Assembly (NCBI GenBank): GCA_025355645.1
Contig: JANXZG010000072.1
Coordinates: 1 to 64,000 of the forward strand
Reading direction: 5' to 3'
Source: Gammaproteobacteria bacterium
GTDB lineage: Bacteria > Pseudomonadota > Gammaproteobacteria > Steroidobacterales > Steroidobacteraceae
Length of the DNA stretch: 64,000 nucleotides
Every line of letters begins with the position of its first letter. Position 1 is the first letter of the stretch. Both the position numbers and the translations under genes were made by a program. The notes under the pieces were generated by a model. That model saw nothing but the letters and a program-made list of their open reading frames with translations. It was not told the DNA's origin and searched no databases. Below are positions 7,574 through 17,697 of this stretch, piece by piece.

Positions 7574-9619
7574 ATGCTGCAGCGATGGCTATTTAGGGCT
7601 GGGTGTCTTGGGCTCATAGCCGGTTGCAGTCAATCTGCGCCACCAGCCTCGCCGCCGCCGGTCTCCGGCATCGACATGCAGTACATCGACAATGGCGTGC
7701 GGCCGCAGGATGATCTTTACAAGCACGTGAATGGCAAGTGGCTCGAAACGACTGAAATTCCGCCCGATAAGGGCGGGTACGATCAATTCACAAAGGTGTT
7801 CGATGACACCGAGACGCAGCTGCGCTCGCTGATCGAGGGGCTGCAGAAATCCACCGACCCCTCCGATCAGAATCAGCAAAAAATTGCCGATTTGTACTCG
7901 ACCTTCATGAACGAGGCGGCGTTGGAGCCGCTGGAGCTCAAGCCGCTTGCTGGGGAGTTCGCCAGGATAGAAGCGTTGAGGGATCGAGACCAGATCGCCA
8001 CGCTGATCGCTCACTTCAACCGCATTGCTGTCCCCGCTCCCTATACACCACAAGTGCATCAGGACGCCAAGGACGCTACCAGATATGTGTTCGATCTCGG
8101 TCAGGACGGCCTCGGCATGCCGGATCGCGACTACTACCTGCAGGATGATGTTCGTTTCAGAGAGATCCGGGCCAGCTACCTCGGGCATGTGCAGAAGATG
8201 TTGACGCTGGCGGGCGACAAGAACGCTGCGCACGAGGCGCGCGACATCGTGGCCCTCGAGACTGCTCTGGCCAAAGTGCAATGGACCAAGGTCGAGAATC
8301 GCGACCCGGTCAAAGTGTATAACAAGGTCGAGTTTCCGAAGCTCGCGGCGCTGGCCGCGGGTTTCAACTGGAAGGGATACCTGACGGACTCCGGCGTGCA
8401 AGGCAAGGTTGACTACCTTGTTGTCAGCCAACCAAGCTACATCACGAGCTTCAACAAGCTTTTGCAGCAGACGCCGCTGCAGACATGGAAATCCTACTTC
8501 CGCCTGCGCGTGCTCAAGGCATATGCACCCTATCTGAGCAAGGCGTTCGTCGATGAGAACTTCGCCTTCGACGGTATGGTGCTGCACGGCACCAAGGAAA
8601 ACGCGCCGCGGTGGAAGCGCGGTGCGCGGCTGGTAGACGGATCTATCGGTGAGGCGCTCGGCAATCTTTACGTCGCCCGGTACTTCCCACCGCCGTATAA
8701 GGCCCGCATAGATCACCTGGTCAAGAATCTCCTGGCCGCTTGCGGAGCGGACATCGGCACGCTCGATTGGATGAGTCCGGAAACCCGGCAAAAAGCGCAG
8801 GACAAGCTAGCGCATTTCGCGACCAAGATCGGCTATCCAACGAAGCCGCGCGACTACAGCACTTTGCAGATCGCTAAGGGTGATCTGATTGGCGACGTCG
8901 AGCGCGCCAATGAGTTCGAATATCGGCGCAACCTCAACAAACTCGGTCAGCCGATCGACCGCTCCGAGTGGGGCATGACCGCGCAGACGGTGAATGCCTA
9001 CTACAACCCTGAGCTCAACGAGATCGTGTTTCCCGCAGCGATCCTGCAGCCGCCGTTCTTCAACGCCAACGCCGATGATGCGGTGAACTACGGTGCGATC
9101 GGCGCCATCATCGGCCACGAGATCAGCCACGGCTTCGACGATCAAGGCAGTCAGTACGACGGCTATGGCAACCTGGCCGATCCCCCCGGCTGGTTCACAC
9201 AAACGGATCTTGACCATTTCAAAGCTAAGGAGCATGCGCTGGTGCAGCAGTATTCGGCGTTCTCGCCCCTGCCTGGCTTTCCAATCAATGGCGAACTCAC
9301 GCTCGGTGAGAACATCGCGGACAACTCCGGTCTTGCGATTGCCTACAGGGCGTATCGGCTATCGCTCGATGGTAAACCGGCACCGGTGATCGACGGGCTG
9401 ACCGGAGATCAGCGCTTCTATATGGGCTTCGCCCAAGCCTGGCGCGGCAAGCTACGCGACAACGAGTTGCTCATAAGTATCAAATCCGATCCGCACTCAC
9501 CTGATCAGTACCGCGGCACCGTCACGGAAATGAACCAGACGGGCTTCTACTCCGCCTTTGGGGTCAAGGAAGGCGACAAGATGTTCCTGCCGCCCGACCA
9601 ACGTGTAACGATGTGGTGA
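7574..9619 (+). CDS. M13-family (neprilysin-like) zinc metallopeptidase lipoprotein
   Basis: The start was placed at ATG 7574 (681 residues) because it gives a lipoprotein signal, with lipobox IAGC at residues about 13-16, and is preceded by GGAG. The frame is open further upstream but without these features. The sequence matches bacterial PepO/neprilysin relatives: an N-terminal M13 domain (DDLYKHVNGKWL onward) and a C-terminal catalytic domain with zinc site HEISH (H515, E516, H519) and third ligand E579 in ENIAD. NAYYNP and GFAQAW, typical of the family, are also present, and the length is normal. It probably degrades peptides in the periplasm or at the outer membrane, anchored by lipid. 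Confidence 0.93.
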   Translation: MLQRWLFRAGCLGLIAGCSQSAPPASPPPVSGIDMQYIDNGVRPQDDLYKHVNGKWLETTEIPPDKGGYDQFTKVFDDTETQLRSLIEGLQKSTDPSDQNQQKIADLYSTFMNEAALEPLELKPLAGEFARIEALRDRDQIATLIAHFNRIAVPAPYTPQVHQDAKDATRYVFDLGQDGLGMPDRDYYLQDDVRFREIRASYLGHVQKMLTLAGDKNAAHEARDIVALETALAKVQWTKVENRDPVKVYNKVEFPKLAALAAGFNWKGYLTDSGVQGKVDYLVVSQPSYITSFNKLLQQTPLQTWKSYFRLRVLKAYAPYLSKAFVDENFAFDGMVLHGTKENAPRWKRGARLVDGSIGEALGNLYVARYFPPPYKARIDHLVKNLLAACGADIGTLDWMSPETRQKAQDKLAHFATKIGYPTKPRDYSTLQIAKGDLIGDVERANEFEYRRNLNKLGQPIDRSEWGMTAQTVNAYYNPELNEIVFPAAILQPPFFNANADDAVNYGAIGAIIGHEISHGFDDQGSQYDGYGNLADPPGWFTQTDLDHFKAKEHALVQQYSAFSPLPGFPINGELTLGENIADNSGLAIAYRAYRLSLDGKPAPVIDGLTGDQRFYMGFAQAWRGKLRDNELLISIKSDPHSPDQYRGTVTEMNQTGFYSAFGVKEGDKMFLPPDQRVTMW

Positions 9620-9723
9620 CGCGTGATGGCAGGTTGGCGCGACATCACTGGACCCGACTGTCGGACCTACATTTACGGCGATCGCTCGGCCCCGGCTTCA
9701 TTGGCAATCCGCTAAAAGGCTGT

Positions 9724-10398
9724 TCAGCGCAAAGGCACCACGCCGCTCGGCCCGACCGCGAACATATGATCGCCCTCGGCGGGCACTACCGCGAATCCTC
9801 CGGTAAAAAGGCCGAACGAAGGCAATATTAGACCGCTCGCCTTTTGCCAGAAAACCGGTACGCGCAGGGCGCTCTTGCCAAGCTTCTTAAGTTGCTTCAC
9901 CGGATGTATATGACCACTCAAGGTGAAAAGTGCATCTGCGTCAAGCGTGCGAGCGCGCTGCGCGTCGTGGATAAAGCGGAAGGGGAAGTCGATGAGCTCA
10001 GTATCCCACCACTGGATAGATGGCAGGCTAGTCCTTGAGGTGCCGACATCGTGATTGCCACTTACCACGTGAATCTCAAGAAAGCCGGCGAGTTGCTCAA
10101 CCCAGCGTTGAAGCCGGTCGCACTCGAGGCTACCGAGCGGTAGCGGGGCGTGCACAAAATCGCCGAGAATAATAAGCCGCAGGGAGTCGGCACTCTTCAC
10201 GAGTTGCGTGATCCGTTGCCGGTCTGCTTCGTCGCTACCGGCGGGAACCGCAATTCCATGGCGCGCAAAATGACTGCTTTTACCGAAATGGGTGTCGGCG
10301 ACTATAACGGTACGGCGGCGAGGCCATAGCAGAGCGCGCTGAGGATGAAACACCAGAGTCTCGCCGTGAATGAGCACTGACACCGTTCCTTCGGTCAT
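9724..10398 (-). CDS. pdeM: Ligase-associated metallophosphoesterase PdeM
   Basis: This 224-residue calcineurin-like phosphoesterase is the last gene of the repair operon. Metal-binding motifs are in order: D35-x-H37 (ADTHFG), D80 (LGDFVH), N115-H116-D117 (SGNHD), H144, and H163-x-H165 (SGHIHP). The family is named for its constant place beside the ATP-dependent ligase, Lhr-type helicase and MBL exonuclease. It is thought to be a DNA nuclease or phosphatase that trims ends. The ATG overlaps the helicase stop as ATGA (10395-10398), indicating translational coupling. Confidence 0.92.
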   Translation of the reverse strand: MTEGTVSVLIHGETLVFHPQRALLWPRRRTVIVADTHFGKSSHFARHGIAVPAGSDEADRQRITQLVKSADSLRLIILGDFVHAPLPLGSLECDRLQRWVEQLAGFLEIHVVSGNHDVGTSRTSLPSIQWWDTELIDFPFRFIHDAQRARTLDADALFTLSGHIHPVKQLKKLGKSALRVPVFWQKASGLILPSFGLFTGGFAVVPAEGDHMFAVGPSGVVPLR

Positions 10399-12839
10399 TG
10401 CGCCATCCGCTCGAGCTTTCGAGCTTCACGTTCGACACGTTTTTGCCAGGTTTCGGTGGATAAAGTCTGCGTCTGCAGCCGATCTGCCCACAGCGGGAAT
10501 GATAGCGGTGTGTAGCGTTTCGGCGTCATCACCCGCCACGTCTGCGCCGCCATTCGTTGCAATGAATCCAGCAGCTGCTGATTGTCGAGCTGCCGCTCGA
10601 GCACTTCGCGCCGCGCCTGCTGCAACAGCAGGTTATGCGGGTCATGGCGTTCCAAGACGTCAAACATCAGCCCGCTAGAGGCCTGCAGTTGGCGCGCCGT
10701 CTTGCCGCGGCGCGGCGTGCCCGAGTCCACCAGCCCGGCGATTCGCGCGATATCCCTGAACTGGCGGCGGGCTAGATCCGAGAGATTCACGCTCGCCAGC
10801 AAATCGGCTACAAGTTCATCCTGGCTGAACCAACGACGCAAGGCGGCCGGTGTGACTTGCAAGGGTTCCGCGCACAGAAGTTCGAAGCCGTATTCGTTGG
10901 TGGTAATTGAAAATGTCCGCGGCGTTTCCCGCGCTGCGCGCAGCGCCACGAGCGAGGCGATACCCTCGTTGAGCATCCTGCCTAGGAATGGGAATACAAA
11001 TAGATGAAATCCCTCGCGATTCTCCAGCACTTCGATCAGCAGGTGCTCAGGAGTGGGCATGGCAGACCATTGTTTTTGCAAATCCAATAACGGGCCGAGC
11101 ACGGTCAACTCGGGATCGGTTGCCGTGCCTCGCTCGTACGAACCAAGCACATCGAGGAGTTCCAATCCGAGGGAAACCGAAAGCGGCAGGCGGGCTCCCT
11201 GCCAGCGCGGTACGAAACGGGTCGATCCGGTGGCCAGTCGAACGTAAGCGACGGAATCTCGAGCTCTAACAAATTTCAAAGTGCGCCCTGCAAATATGAA
11301 GAGAGCTCCGGGGCGCAGGCGTCCCACAAACGATTCCTCTACATGACCTAGCACGCCGCCCTTCAGCCAGCTGATGGCAATCGAGGCATTGCTCGTAATG
11401 GTGCCCACGTTTTGTCTGTGACGCCGCACCAGGTCCGCGCTTTGGACGACATAACGCGAGTCCACGATGCTCACGCGTCGAAATTGCGGATAGCCTTGAA
11501 GTGCCGTTCCGCCGCGAGTGATGAAATCAAGCACCCAACCCCATTGCACATCGGTCAGCTGCTCGAAGGCGTGGGTGGTGCGCGCTTCGCACAGCGCTTG
11601 GTGTGGGTCGAATCCGCCACCGGCTGCTAGGGTAACCAGATGTTGCGCGAGAACGTCCAGGGCCAGCCGCATCGGCGGCCGGGGCTCCAGCTCCATGCGC
11701 GCCACGGCATGGCGCGCTGCCGCCGCCTCGAGCACTTCCAGCGCGAGCGTCGGTACAATAGTCGCGCGGCTGATTTCGCCGGCCTTATGTCCGCTGCGAC
11801 CGGCCCGCTGCAGAAGCCTTGCTACGCCCTTTGGGCTACCGATCTGTAGAACCTGATCTACCGGTGGAAAGTCCACGCCTAGATCAAGCGAAGAAGTGCA
11901 CACCACACAGCGCAGGCTGCCGGCCTTGATGCCCTCTTCAATTCGGCGCCGGATCTTGGCGTCGATAGAGCCATGATGAATCGCAGTGATCGTGAGCCAG
12001 TCGAGCCGCGCGGTAGTGATGGCCTGGTACCACAATTCCGCCTGTGAGCGGGTGTTGGTAAAAATCAGCGTTGTGCGTCCCCCCTCCAATCGCTTAAGAA
12101 CTTGCGGCAACATTTTAAGGCCCAAATGCCCGCCCCAAGGGAAACGATCGATGGAGTCTGGAAGAAGCGAGTCGATGACGTAGCTCTTCTGGAGCGGCGC
12201 GCGAATGACCCGACCTTTTAGCGTATTGCCCAAGAGCGCGCGCATCGCGCCGTCAAGATCGGGCAGGGTTGCGGACAGCCCCCAAATGCGCAGCGCCGGA
12301 TTCAGAGATCTTAGCCTTGAAGCAACGAGCTCCATTTGCACGCCACGTTTCGTTCCGAGGAACTCGTGCCATTCATCGACAATCAAGGCGTCCAGGCGCG
12401 ACAGCGCCTGAGAGGCATCGGCGTGAGTCAGCAGCAAGGTAAGACTCTCCGGCGTGGTAATCAGGGCGTGGGGCGGTCGGGTTTTTTGTCTGGCGCGGCG
12501 CAACCCGCTGGTATCACCGGTGCGCTGTTCTACACGCCATTTCGAATCGAAGTAGGGCAGAGGCTCGAGCAGTGCGCTCTCCAGATCTCTGGCAAGCGCC
12601 CGCAACGGCGTGATCCATATCACGCGTATGCCAGGCCTGTCCGCTTCGCCCCCCATCTCAAGCACGGGACCCAACCAGGCAGCCAGAGTTTTGCCGGTGC
12701 CGGTGCTTGCATTCAGCAGACCGGATTCGCCCGACCAGTAGGCCAGCCACATATGTTCCTGAAACTCGAATGGCAAGCGGCCGCGCTGCGCGAACCAGGC
12801 ACGCGCCTTTTTCAGTCGCTCGACGATTTCAGGCGCCAT
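10395..12839 (-). CDS. Ligase-associated DEXH-box DNA helicase (Lhr-type)
   Basis: This is an 814-residue superfamily 2 helicase of the Lhr-core type. Walker A (ASTGTGKT) is at residues 44-51, the DEWH box at 155-158, LSATLP (motif III) follows, and the second RecA domain carries QRAGRSGH (motif VI). The C-terminal half matches the winged-helix and Lhr-specific region. I chose ATG 12839 (MAPEIVERLKK); the frame is open further upstream, but that part lies inside the ligase gene and is not protein-like. The start overlaps the ligase stop by 11 bases. It is presumed to unwind or remodel damaged DNA for the associated ligase and nucleases. Confidence 0.93.
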   Translation of the reverse strand: MAPEIVERLKKARAWFAQRGRLPFEFQEHMWLAYWSGESGLLNASTGTGKTLAAWLGPVLEMGGEADRPGIRVIWITPLRALARDLESALLEPLPYFDSKWRVEQRTGDTSGLRRARQKTRPPHALITTPESLTLLLTHADASQALSRLDALIVDEWHEFLGTKRGVQMELVASRLRSLNPALRIWGLSATLPDLDGAMRALLGNTLKGRVIRAPLQKSYVIDSLLPDSIDRFPWGGHLGLKMLPQVLKRLEGGRTTLIFTNTRSQAELWYQAITTARLDWLTITAIHHGSIDAKIRRRIEEGIKAGSLRCVVCTSSLDLGVDFPPVDQVLQIGSPKGVARLLQRAGRSGHKAGEISRATIVPTLALEVLEAAAARHAVARMELEPRPPMRLALDVLAQHLVTLAAGGGFDPHQALCEARTTHAFEQLTDVQWGWVLDFITRGGTALQGYPQFRRVSIVDSRYVVQSADLVRRHRQNVGTITSNASIAISWLKGGVLGHVEESFVGRLRPGALFIFAGRTLKFVRARDSVAYVRLATGSTRFVPRWQGARLPLSVSLGLELLDVLGSYERGTATDPELTVLGPLLDLQKQWSAMPTPEHLLIEVLENREGFHLFVFPFLGRMLNEGIASLVALRAARETPRTFSITTNEYGFELLCAEPLQVTPAALRRWFSQDELVADLLASVNLSDLARRQFRDIARIAGLVDSGTPRRGKTARQLQASSGLMFDVLERHDPHNLLLQQARREVLERQLDNQQLLDSLQRMAAQTWRVMTPKRYTPLSFPLWADRLQTQTLSTETWQKRVEREARKLERMAQ

Positions 12840-14430
12840 TGTGTAGCGCGAGCACTTGTTGCAAGTCCCTGACGGTATTGGCTTCTTCTGCCGGCTTATC
12901 GGTCCGCCAGCGGACAATACGCGGAAAGCGCAGTGCAATTCCTGATTTATGTCGCGATGACTTCGCAATGCCTTCATACGCTAGTTCAAAGACCTGCACA
13001 GGGTCGACGCTGCGCACCGTGCCGAATTTCTCCTTGGTATGCTTGCGGATCCACCCATCCAAGCGGCGGATTTCCGTGTCCGTCAAACCCGAATAGGCTT
13101 TGGTGATTGGCACCAGGGCCCCCGCCAGCCAAACGCCGAAGGTGTAGTCGGTGTACAGATTAGAGCGGCGCCCATGCCCGGGTGCTGCGTATAGCAATAC
13201 ACCATCAAAGAGAAAGGGATCATTTTTCCATTTCCACCATGCGCCGCGTTGTCGCCCGACACCATAGGACGAGCGCCATTCCTTTAGCATCAGTCCCTCC
13301 ACGCCGCGCGCGCGGGCTTCATCCCGCGCGATGGCAAGCTCCTCCCAAGAACCGTGCAGCAGCGCCGGCGACAGGCTCATTACCGGTAGTGCGGCGCCTT
13401 GAATCAGTCGCTCGAGCTGCGCGCGACGTTCCACGAGCGGTCGAGGACGCCAGTCGATTGCTTCGAACTCCAATAAATCGTAGGCGATGAATCGAGCCGG
13501 TATTGCATTTAGAATCTTCGCCGTAAGCTTTTTCCGCCCGATACGTTGTTGCAGGCTCGCGAACGGCAGTATCCGACTGGCTGATCCCGCCAGCACCTCG
13601 CCGTCAAGTACCGTTCCATCGGGGAGCGCCGCGGCGGCGGCAATGATTTCTGGAAATCGCTCCGTGATCAGTTCTTCGCCGCGCGACCAAAGAGCGCTCT
13701 GACTTGCACGGCGCACAATTTGTCCACGGATACCATCCCATTTCCATTCCGCGAGCCATTGCCTACGATCGCCCAATTCCGCCGGCTGTTGCTGCAGCGG
13801 TGACGCCAAATAGAAGGGGTAGGGGTGAGAGTTGCCGAGACTGCCGTTATTTTTGCCGAGCGTCTGCCAAAAATCGGCACTGGGCTCCCACGGTCCCATT
13901 AAGGACCGCTCAATTTCAATGCGGGGCAGATCCAAGGCTGAGGCCAACGCCCGGGTTACGAGTGATCGGGACACCCCGACGCGCAACGAACCCGTAAGCA
14001 ACTTATTCACTAGAAAGCACTCGCGGTAGGGGAGGCTGTGCCACCAACCCACGATGTGTTGCCGACGCTCGGATTCCTCTTGGGCGCCGAGAGGCAGTAT
14101 TCTTGCCGTGAACCATTGCGTCAGGGAGATATCGGCTGGCTGCAATGCGTCCTTATTTGAAATTAACAGCGCGATCGTCTCTGCGAGATCGCCGACGGAC
14201 GCATACGTTTCCTCGACCAGCCAAGCGGGTAGCTGCACCTCCTCAAATAGCCATTTTCGCAGCAGTGCTGGCCCCACGCTGCCTTTCAGGCGCCTGCCTA
14301 TTAAAATATAGGCTGCCCAGGCCGCATTCTCTGGTGTAGCAGCTAGGAAATAGGCACTCATGGCTTCAATCTTCGCGGCCGTCGACGTGGTGGTATCAAG
14401 ACTTTCAAAAAGTTCTGCGAAGCGCCGCAC
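12829..14430 (-). CDS. ATP-dependent DNA ligase, ligase-associated repair set
   Basis: This 533-residue protein has an N-terminal helical DNA-binding domain (1-200), an adenylation domain with KWDG (K230 is the predicted AMP-accepting lysine) and an OB-fold domain ending near FPRIVRWR. It seals nicks using ATP and is distinct from the essential NAD-dependent LigA. The start is GTG at 14430, directly after the TGA of the exonuclease gene; a GGAGGAG inside the end of that gene serves as ribosome binding site. The 3' end overlaps the helicase start by 11 bases. Confidence 0.94.
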   Translation of the reverse strand: MRRFAELFESLDTTTSTAAKIEAMSAYFLAATPENAAWAAYILIGRRLKGSVGPALLRKWLFEEVQLPAWLVEETYASVGDLAETIALLISNKDALQPADISLTQWFTARILPLGAQEESERRQHIVGWWHSLPYRECFLVNKLLTGSLRVGVSRSLVTRALASALDLPRIEIERSLMGPWEPSADFWQTLGKNNGSLGNSHPYPFYLASPLQQQPAELGDRRQWLAEWKWDGIRGQIVRRASQSALWSRGEELITERFPEIIAAAAALPDGTVLDGEVLAGSASRILPFASLQQRIGRKKLTAKILNAIPARFIAYDLLEFEAIDWRPRPLVERRAQLERLIQGAALPVMSLSPALLHGSWEELAIARDEARARGVEGLMLKEWRSSYGVGRQRGAWWKWKNDPFLFDGVLLYAAPGHGRRSNLYTDYTFGVWLAGALVPITKAYSGLTDTEIRRLDGWIRKHTKEKFGTVRSVDPVQVFELAYEGIAKSSRHKSGIALRFPRIVRWRTDKPAEEANTVRDLQQVLALHNGA

Positions 14431-15438
14431 TCACTCCTCCGCGCCGTATTCTGTGCGTAAGGCATCTGCATTGATCCCTTGCTCTTGCAAATAGCGGCAC
14501 ATCGCGTCGGTGTATCCGTGAGTCAAAAAAATTCGCTTGGCGCCGGTTTCGCTGAAAGTGCGCAGCAACGAGGGCCAGTCGGCGTGATCCGAAAGTACAA
14601 ATCCGCGATCGTAGCCGCGACGGCGACGATCACCGCGAATTCGCATCCAACCCGAGCAGAAACCGGTGCGGTGTTCGCCGAAACGACGCATCCAGGCAGA
14701 TCCAGCCGCGCTCGGCGGCGCCACGATCAGCGCGCCGGCATAATCTGTCGGCGCTGCTACCGTGGCGGGCAGGGTTGCCAGCATGCATATGCCCGCCTCG
14801 CGATAGGCGTCAACCAGCGATTCGACAGCTCCGTGGACATACACACTGTCGGAGGTATGCGAAAACAATTCGGCGAGCACGCGCTGTGCTTTGCCGAGCG
14901 CGTAGGCGAATAGCACACTGGCGACGCCGTTGTCCCTGTTAGTGTGCCACCAGTCGAGAATTTCGAGCGCTACCTTTGATGTCTCAGGCCACCTATAAGC
15001 CGGGAGCGCGAAAGTTGCCTCGCTGATGAAGACATCGCACGGTACGACCTCAAAAAGCTCGCAGGTGGGATCCGGATCGCGCTTGTAGTCGCCAGATACT
15101 ACCCACACCTGATCGCCGTGTTCCACGCGAACCTGTGAGGAGCCCAAAATATGTCCGGCAGGGTGCAAGGACACTCGCGTTTCCCCGAGCGCGATCCGCT
15201 CACGGTAGTGCATCGGCCTGAGCTGCGCTTCCGCCGGCAAGCGGCGGCGGGCAACACCCGTGCAGGCCGACGAAAGATAATACTTTGCGCTTCCGGCACG
15301 CAGATGATCACCATGAGCATGCGTAATGACTGCATGCTCTACTGGTCCCAATGGGTCTATGTAAAAATCACCCGCCTTACAGTAAAGTCCTTGAGGTTTT
15401 GCCTGAATCAAGTCGCCTTTAGGTTGCATCCAAGCCAT
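14431..15438 (-). CDS. Ligase-associated DNA exonuclease, metallo-beta-lactamase fold
   Basis: This 335-residue MBL-fold protein of the CPSF/SNM1-like group has the metal motif HAHGDH (H40, H42, D44, H45), followed by GHILGSSQ, SGDYKRD and a late LSDHADW with a final FLTHGY, all as expected for the beta-CASP-related nucleases. It is the first gene of the minus-strand repair operon and probably processes DNA ends. ATG 15438 was preferred to a TTG 24 bases upstream because a purine-rich GGCCGAGAG precedes it. The downstream ligase start abuts its stop. Confidence 0.92.
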   Translation of the reverse strand: MAWMQPKGDLIQAKPQGLYCKAGDFYIDPLGPVEHAVITHAHGDHLRAGSAKYYLSSACTGVARRRLPAEAQLRPMHYRERIALGETRVSLHPAGHILGSSQVRVEHGDQVWVVSGDYKRDPDPTCELFEVVPCDVFISEATFALPAYRWPETSKVALEILDWWHTNRDNGVASVLFAYALGKAQRVLAELFSHTSDSVYVHGAVESLVDAYREAGICMLATLPATVAAPTDYAGALIVAPPSAAGSAWMRRFGEHRTGFCSGWMRIRGDRRRRGYDRGFVLSDHADWPSLLRTFSETGAKRIFLTHGYTDAMCRYLQEQGINADALRTEYGAEE

Positions 15439-15586
15439 AATCTCTCGGCCGCGTGGCTTCAAGTAGCCCCGGCCTGCGCAAAGCGTTGTAGGATCCGCGC
15501 CACAAGGCGAAATTGAGTACTGTGCCCTTCCCAGAAGCCTTGCTAGTTGTAAAGGTGGCTAGGAAGCTACCTACTGGAGTTATCGG

Positions 15587-15799
15587 ATGCAACGGGCAAT
15601 TCTTGTGATCACGGCGTGTATGACGCTCAGCGCCTGCGGCCTTGGCGAGACTGCGGTTTCCGCCGCTGCTGGGGGCGCCGCGGAAGTTGAGCAGGCCAGA
15701 GCGGCATTGAAAACCGAGGCGCGTGTTAAGGAGCAGCTCGACGCTGCGCGCACGCTCGATGCGCAGCATCGCCAGGCCGCTGAAGCGGCCGCGCAGTAA
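15587..15799 (+). CDS. Small lipoprotein
   Basis: This 70-residue protein has a lipoprotein signal (lipobox LSAC at residues about 14-17) followed by an Ala/Glu-rich helical segment that could form a coiled coil (EVEQARAALKTEARVKEQL). GGAG lies nine bases before the ATG. Its shape resembles small envelope lipoproteins, but no family was recognised. It is read away from the divergent repair operon, from which it is separated by about 150 bases. Confidence 0.65.
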   Translation: MQRAILVITACMTLSACGLGETAVSAAAGGAAEVEQARAALKTEARVKEQLDAARTLDAQHRQAAEAAAQ

Positions 15800-16175
15800 T
15801 CGCCCGCCCGGCATGCCGGAGCCGCTCGCCTTGCAGTCGCTTGGCGCGAATCCGCCACGGATTTGCCTTTCCCCTGTCGACAGTGCAACGTCAGGCTTGT
15901 AAATCCCGCTAACCTGTCCGGTTCCAACGCTTTCGGGAGCGGAATACAACCTGCCATTGGATCGGAATAGCAAGTCTGCGCTTGGATCGACATCCCTTGG
16001 AACGCTGCACAAATTAGTCTTCGCGGAAAATATGCAAGATCGTCTGCTTGCCTGCCCGCGTTATGCGCACCGGCACCGCGTCAATCTCCACGACGGTCAT
16101 GTGTGCAGGCAGGGGTGTGTGCACTTTTAGCTTCCGGTTACTATGTGTTGGAACAACTTGGATCCGGGCCAGAAC
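15800..16175. other. Intergenic region with a 28-codon minus-strand frame
   Basis: No gene is assigned with confidence. On the minus strand 16014-16100 encodes a short frame from ATG (MTVVEIDAVPVRITRAGKQ, ending FRED) that looks protein-like but has no clear ribosome site. It could be a microprotein or the remains of a larger gene. Confidence 0.3.
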
Positions 16176-17399
16176 ATGAGCAGCACTTACTACCGCTGGG
16201 TGATTGTTGCATCCGGCGGTCTGCTGGGCTGCGTTGCCTTTGGCGCCATGTTTTCACTACCGGTCTTTATTCGGCCGATCTCACAGCAAACCGGCTGGTC
16301 CATCACCGGTATATCGGGCGCCATGACTTTCGGTTTTCTCGCCATGGCGGCAGGAAGCATCATCTGGGGAAACCTGTCGGACCGTTTCGGTCCGCGCATG
16401 ATCGTGCTGCTCGGATCAGCGGTCCTGGCGGTAGCCCTCGCGCTCGCGAGTCGGGCGACGTCGCTCCTCGAATTTCAGGTAATTTTCGGCTTGATGGTTG
16501 GCGGCGCAGCAGCGGCCATATTTGCGCCCATGATGGCGTGCGTGACAGGCTGGTTCGAGACGCAGCGCAGCCTGGCCGTGTCGCTCGTCTCAGCCGGCAT
16601 GGGCATGGCGCCATTGACCATGTCGCCGTTCGCGGCGCAGCTTATTTCCCATCATGACTGGAGGACGTCACTTCAAATCCTTGCCGCATTCAGCGCCCTA
16701 GTCATGATCCCCATAACGTTTCTGGTGCGTCGCCCGCCGGCGCCGAAATCCGAAAATGTCATTGTCGCGCCAATCGAAGAGCCGCAATCGGGGATCACCG
16801 TCGGCCAGGCAATGAGATCCCCACAGTTCATCACCCTGCTGCTGACAAATTTCTTTTGCTGTGCGACGCACTCCGGACCTATCTTCCATACCGTGAGCTA
16901 TGCAATCAGTTGCGGGATCCCGCTGGTTGCTGCTGTGTCGATCTATAGCTTAGAAGGCCTGGCGGGCCTTGGCGGTCGAATCGCGTTCGGCGTTCTCGGC
17001 GATCGGCTGGGAGCAAAGCGCGTTTTGGTCACCGGTCTGCTGCTGCAGGCGTTCGGCGCGCTGGCTTATTTCTTCGTGCGCGAACTCGGCGCGTTCTACG
17101 CGGTGGCGGCGCTATTTGGTTTTATTTACGCCGGCATCATGCCGCTGTATGCCGTGCTCGCACGGGAGAATTTCCCGCTGCGCATGATGGGCACGATCAT
17201 CGGCGGCACCGCGATGGCGGGTAGCCTCGGCATGGCAACGGGCCCGGTGGCCGGAGGCATGATCTTTGACCGGCTCGGGAGTTATGGCTGGCTTTACATC
17301 GGTGCATGGGCCGTCGGAATTGGCGCCTTCCTGATCGCTTTGACCTTCAAGGCCTACGCAGCCGCGCTAACGTCAGGCCCTGCCCATGTCGCGGGCTAG
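16176..17399 (+). CDS. Major facilitator superfamily transporter
   Basis: This protein has 407 residues and about twelve predicted transmembrane helices. The loop after helix 2 carries GNLSDRFGPRMIVLLG, which fits the MFS motif A, and the second half repeats it as FGVLGDRLGAKRVLVTG. The overall look is that of oxalate/formate-antiporter-like or monocarboxylate-type MFS proteins, but the substrate cannot be predicted. The start was set at ATG 16176 (MSSTYYRW), which puts the first helix at the N-terminus; an in-frame ATG at 16143 would add eleven polar residues. It stands alone. Confidence 0.85.
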   Translation: MSSTYYRWVIVASGGLLGCVAFGAMFSLPVFIRPISQQTGWSITGISGAMTFGFLAMAAGSIIWGNLSDRFGPRMIVLLGSAVLAVALALASRATSLLEFQVIFGLMVGGAAAAIFAPMMACVTGWFETQRSLAVSLVSAGMGMAPLTMSPFAAQLISHHDWRTSLQILAAFSALVMIPITFLVRRPPAPKSENVIVAPIEEPQSGITVGQAMRSPQFITLLLTNFFCCATHSGPIFHTVSYAISCGIPLVAAVSIYSLEGLAGLGGRIAFGVLGDRLGAKRVLVTGLLLQAFGALAYFFVRELGAFYAVAALFGFIYAGIMPLYAVLARENFPLRMMGTIIGGTAMAGSLGMATGPVAGGMIFDRLGSYGWLYIGAWAVGIGAFLIALTFKAYAAALTSGPAHVAG

Positions 17400-17697
17400 C
17401 CCGCACTGCTTAGAATAGGGAGCTGTCCGAACCGGCGAAGTTGATCCGCACCCCGTGCGCCCATTCGGCCGCGCACCCCGGAAAAGTAGCAGCTCCGCAG
17501 ACACCCTATCCGGTCGTGTGCGCGCACGACCGTTGTGAATAATCAGCTGAGTCCGCCGCAATAGACTCGTCACATTCGTGAAACAAGAATGCTATGTACG
17601 GCTGCTAGGCTCCGTTGGTCGTGCCGCGTTCCGGGTCTGCCGTGACGCGCATCCAATTCGGCCTGAAAAAGTGCAACGCAATAATAGGAGATGGATC
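17400..17697. other. Intergenic region before the phosphodiesterase gene
   Basis: About 300 bases in which I see no gene, RNA or clear repeat. The only assignable signal is the AATAGGAG ribosome binding site for the next gene. Confidence 0.3.

Noticed and set aside
12840-12977. N-terminal extension of the Lhr-type helicase
   Set aside because: It overlaps the ligase 3' end, has no homology-like content, and ATG 12839 gives the normal family start.
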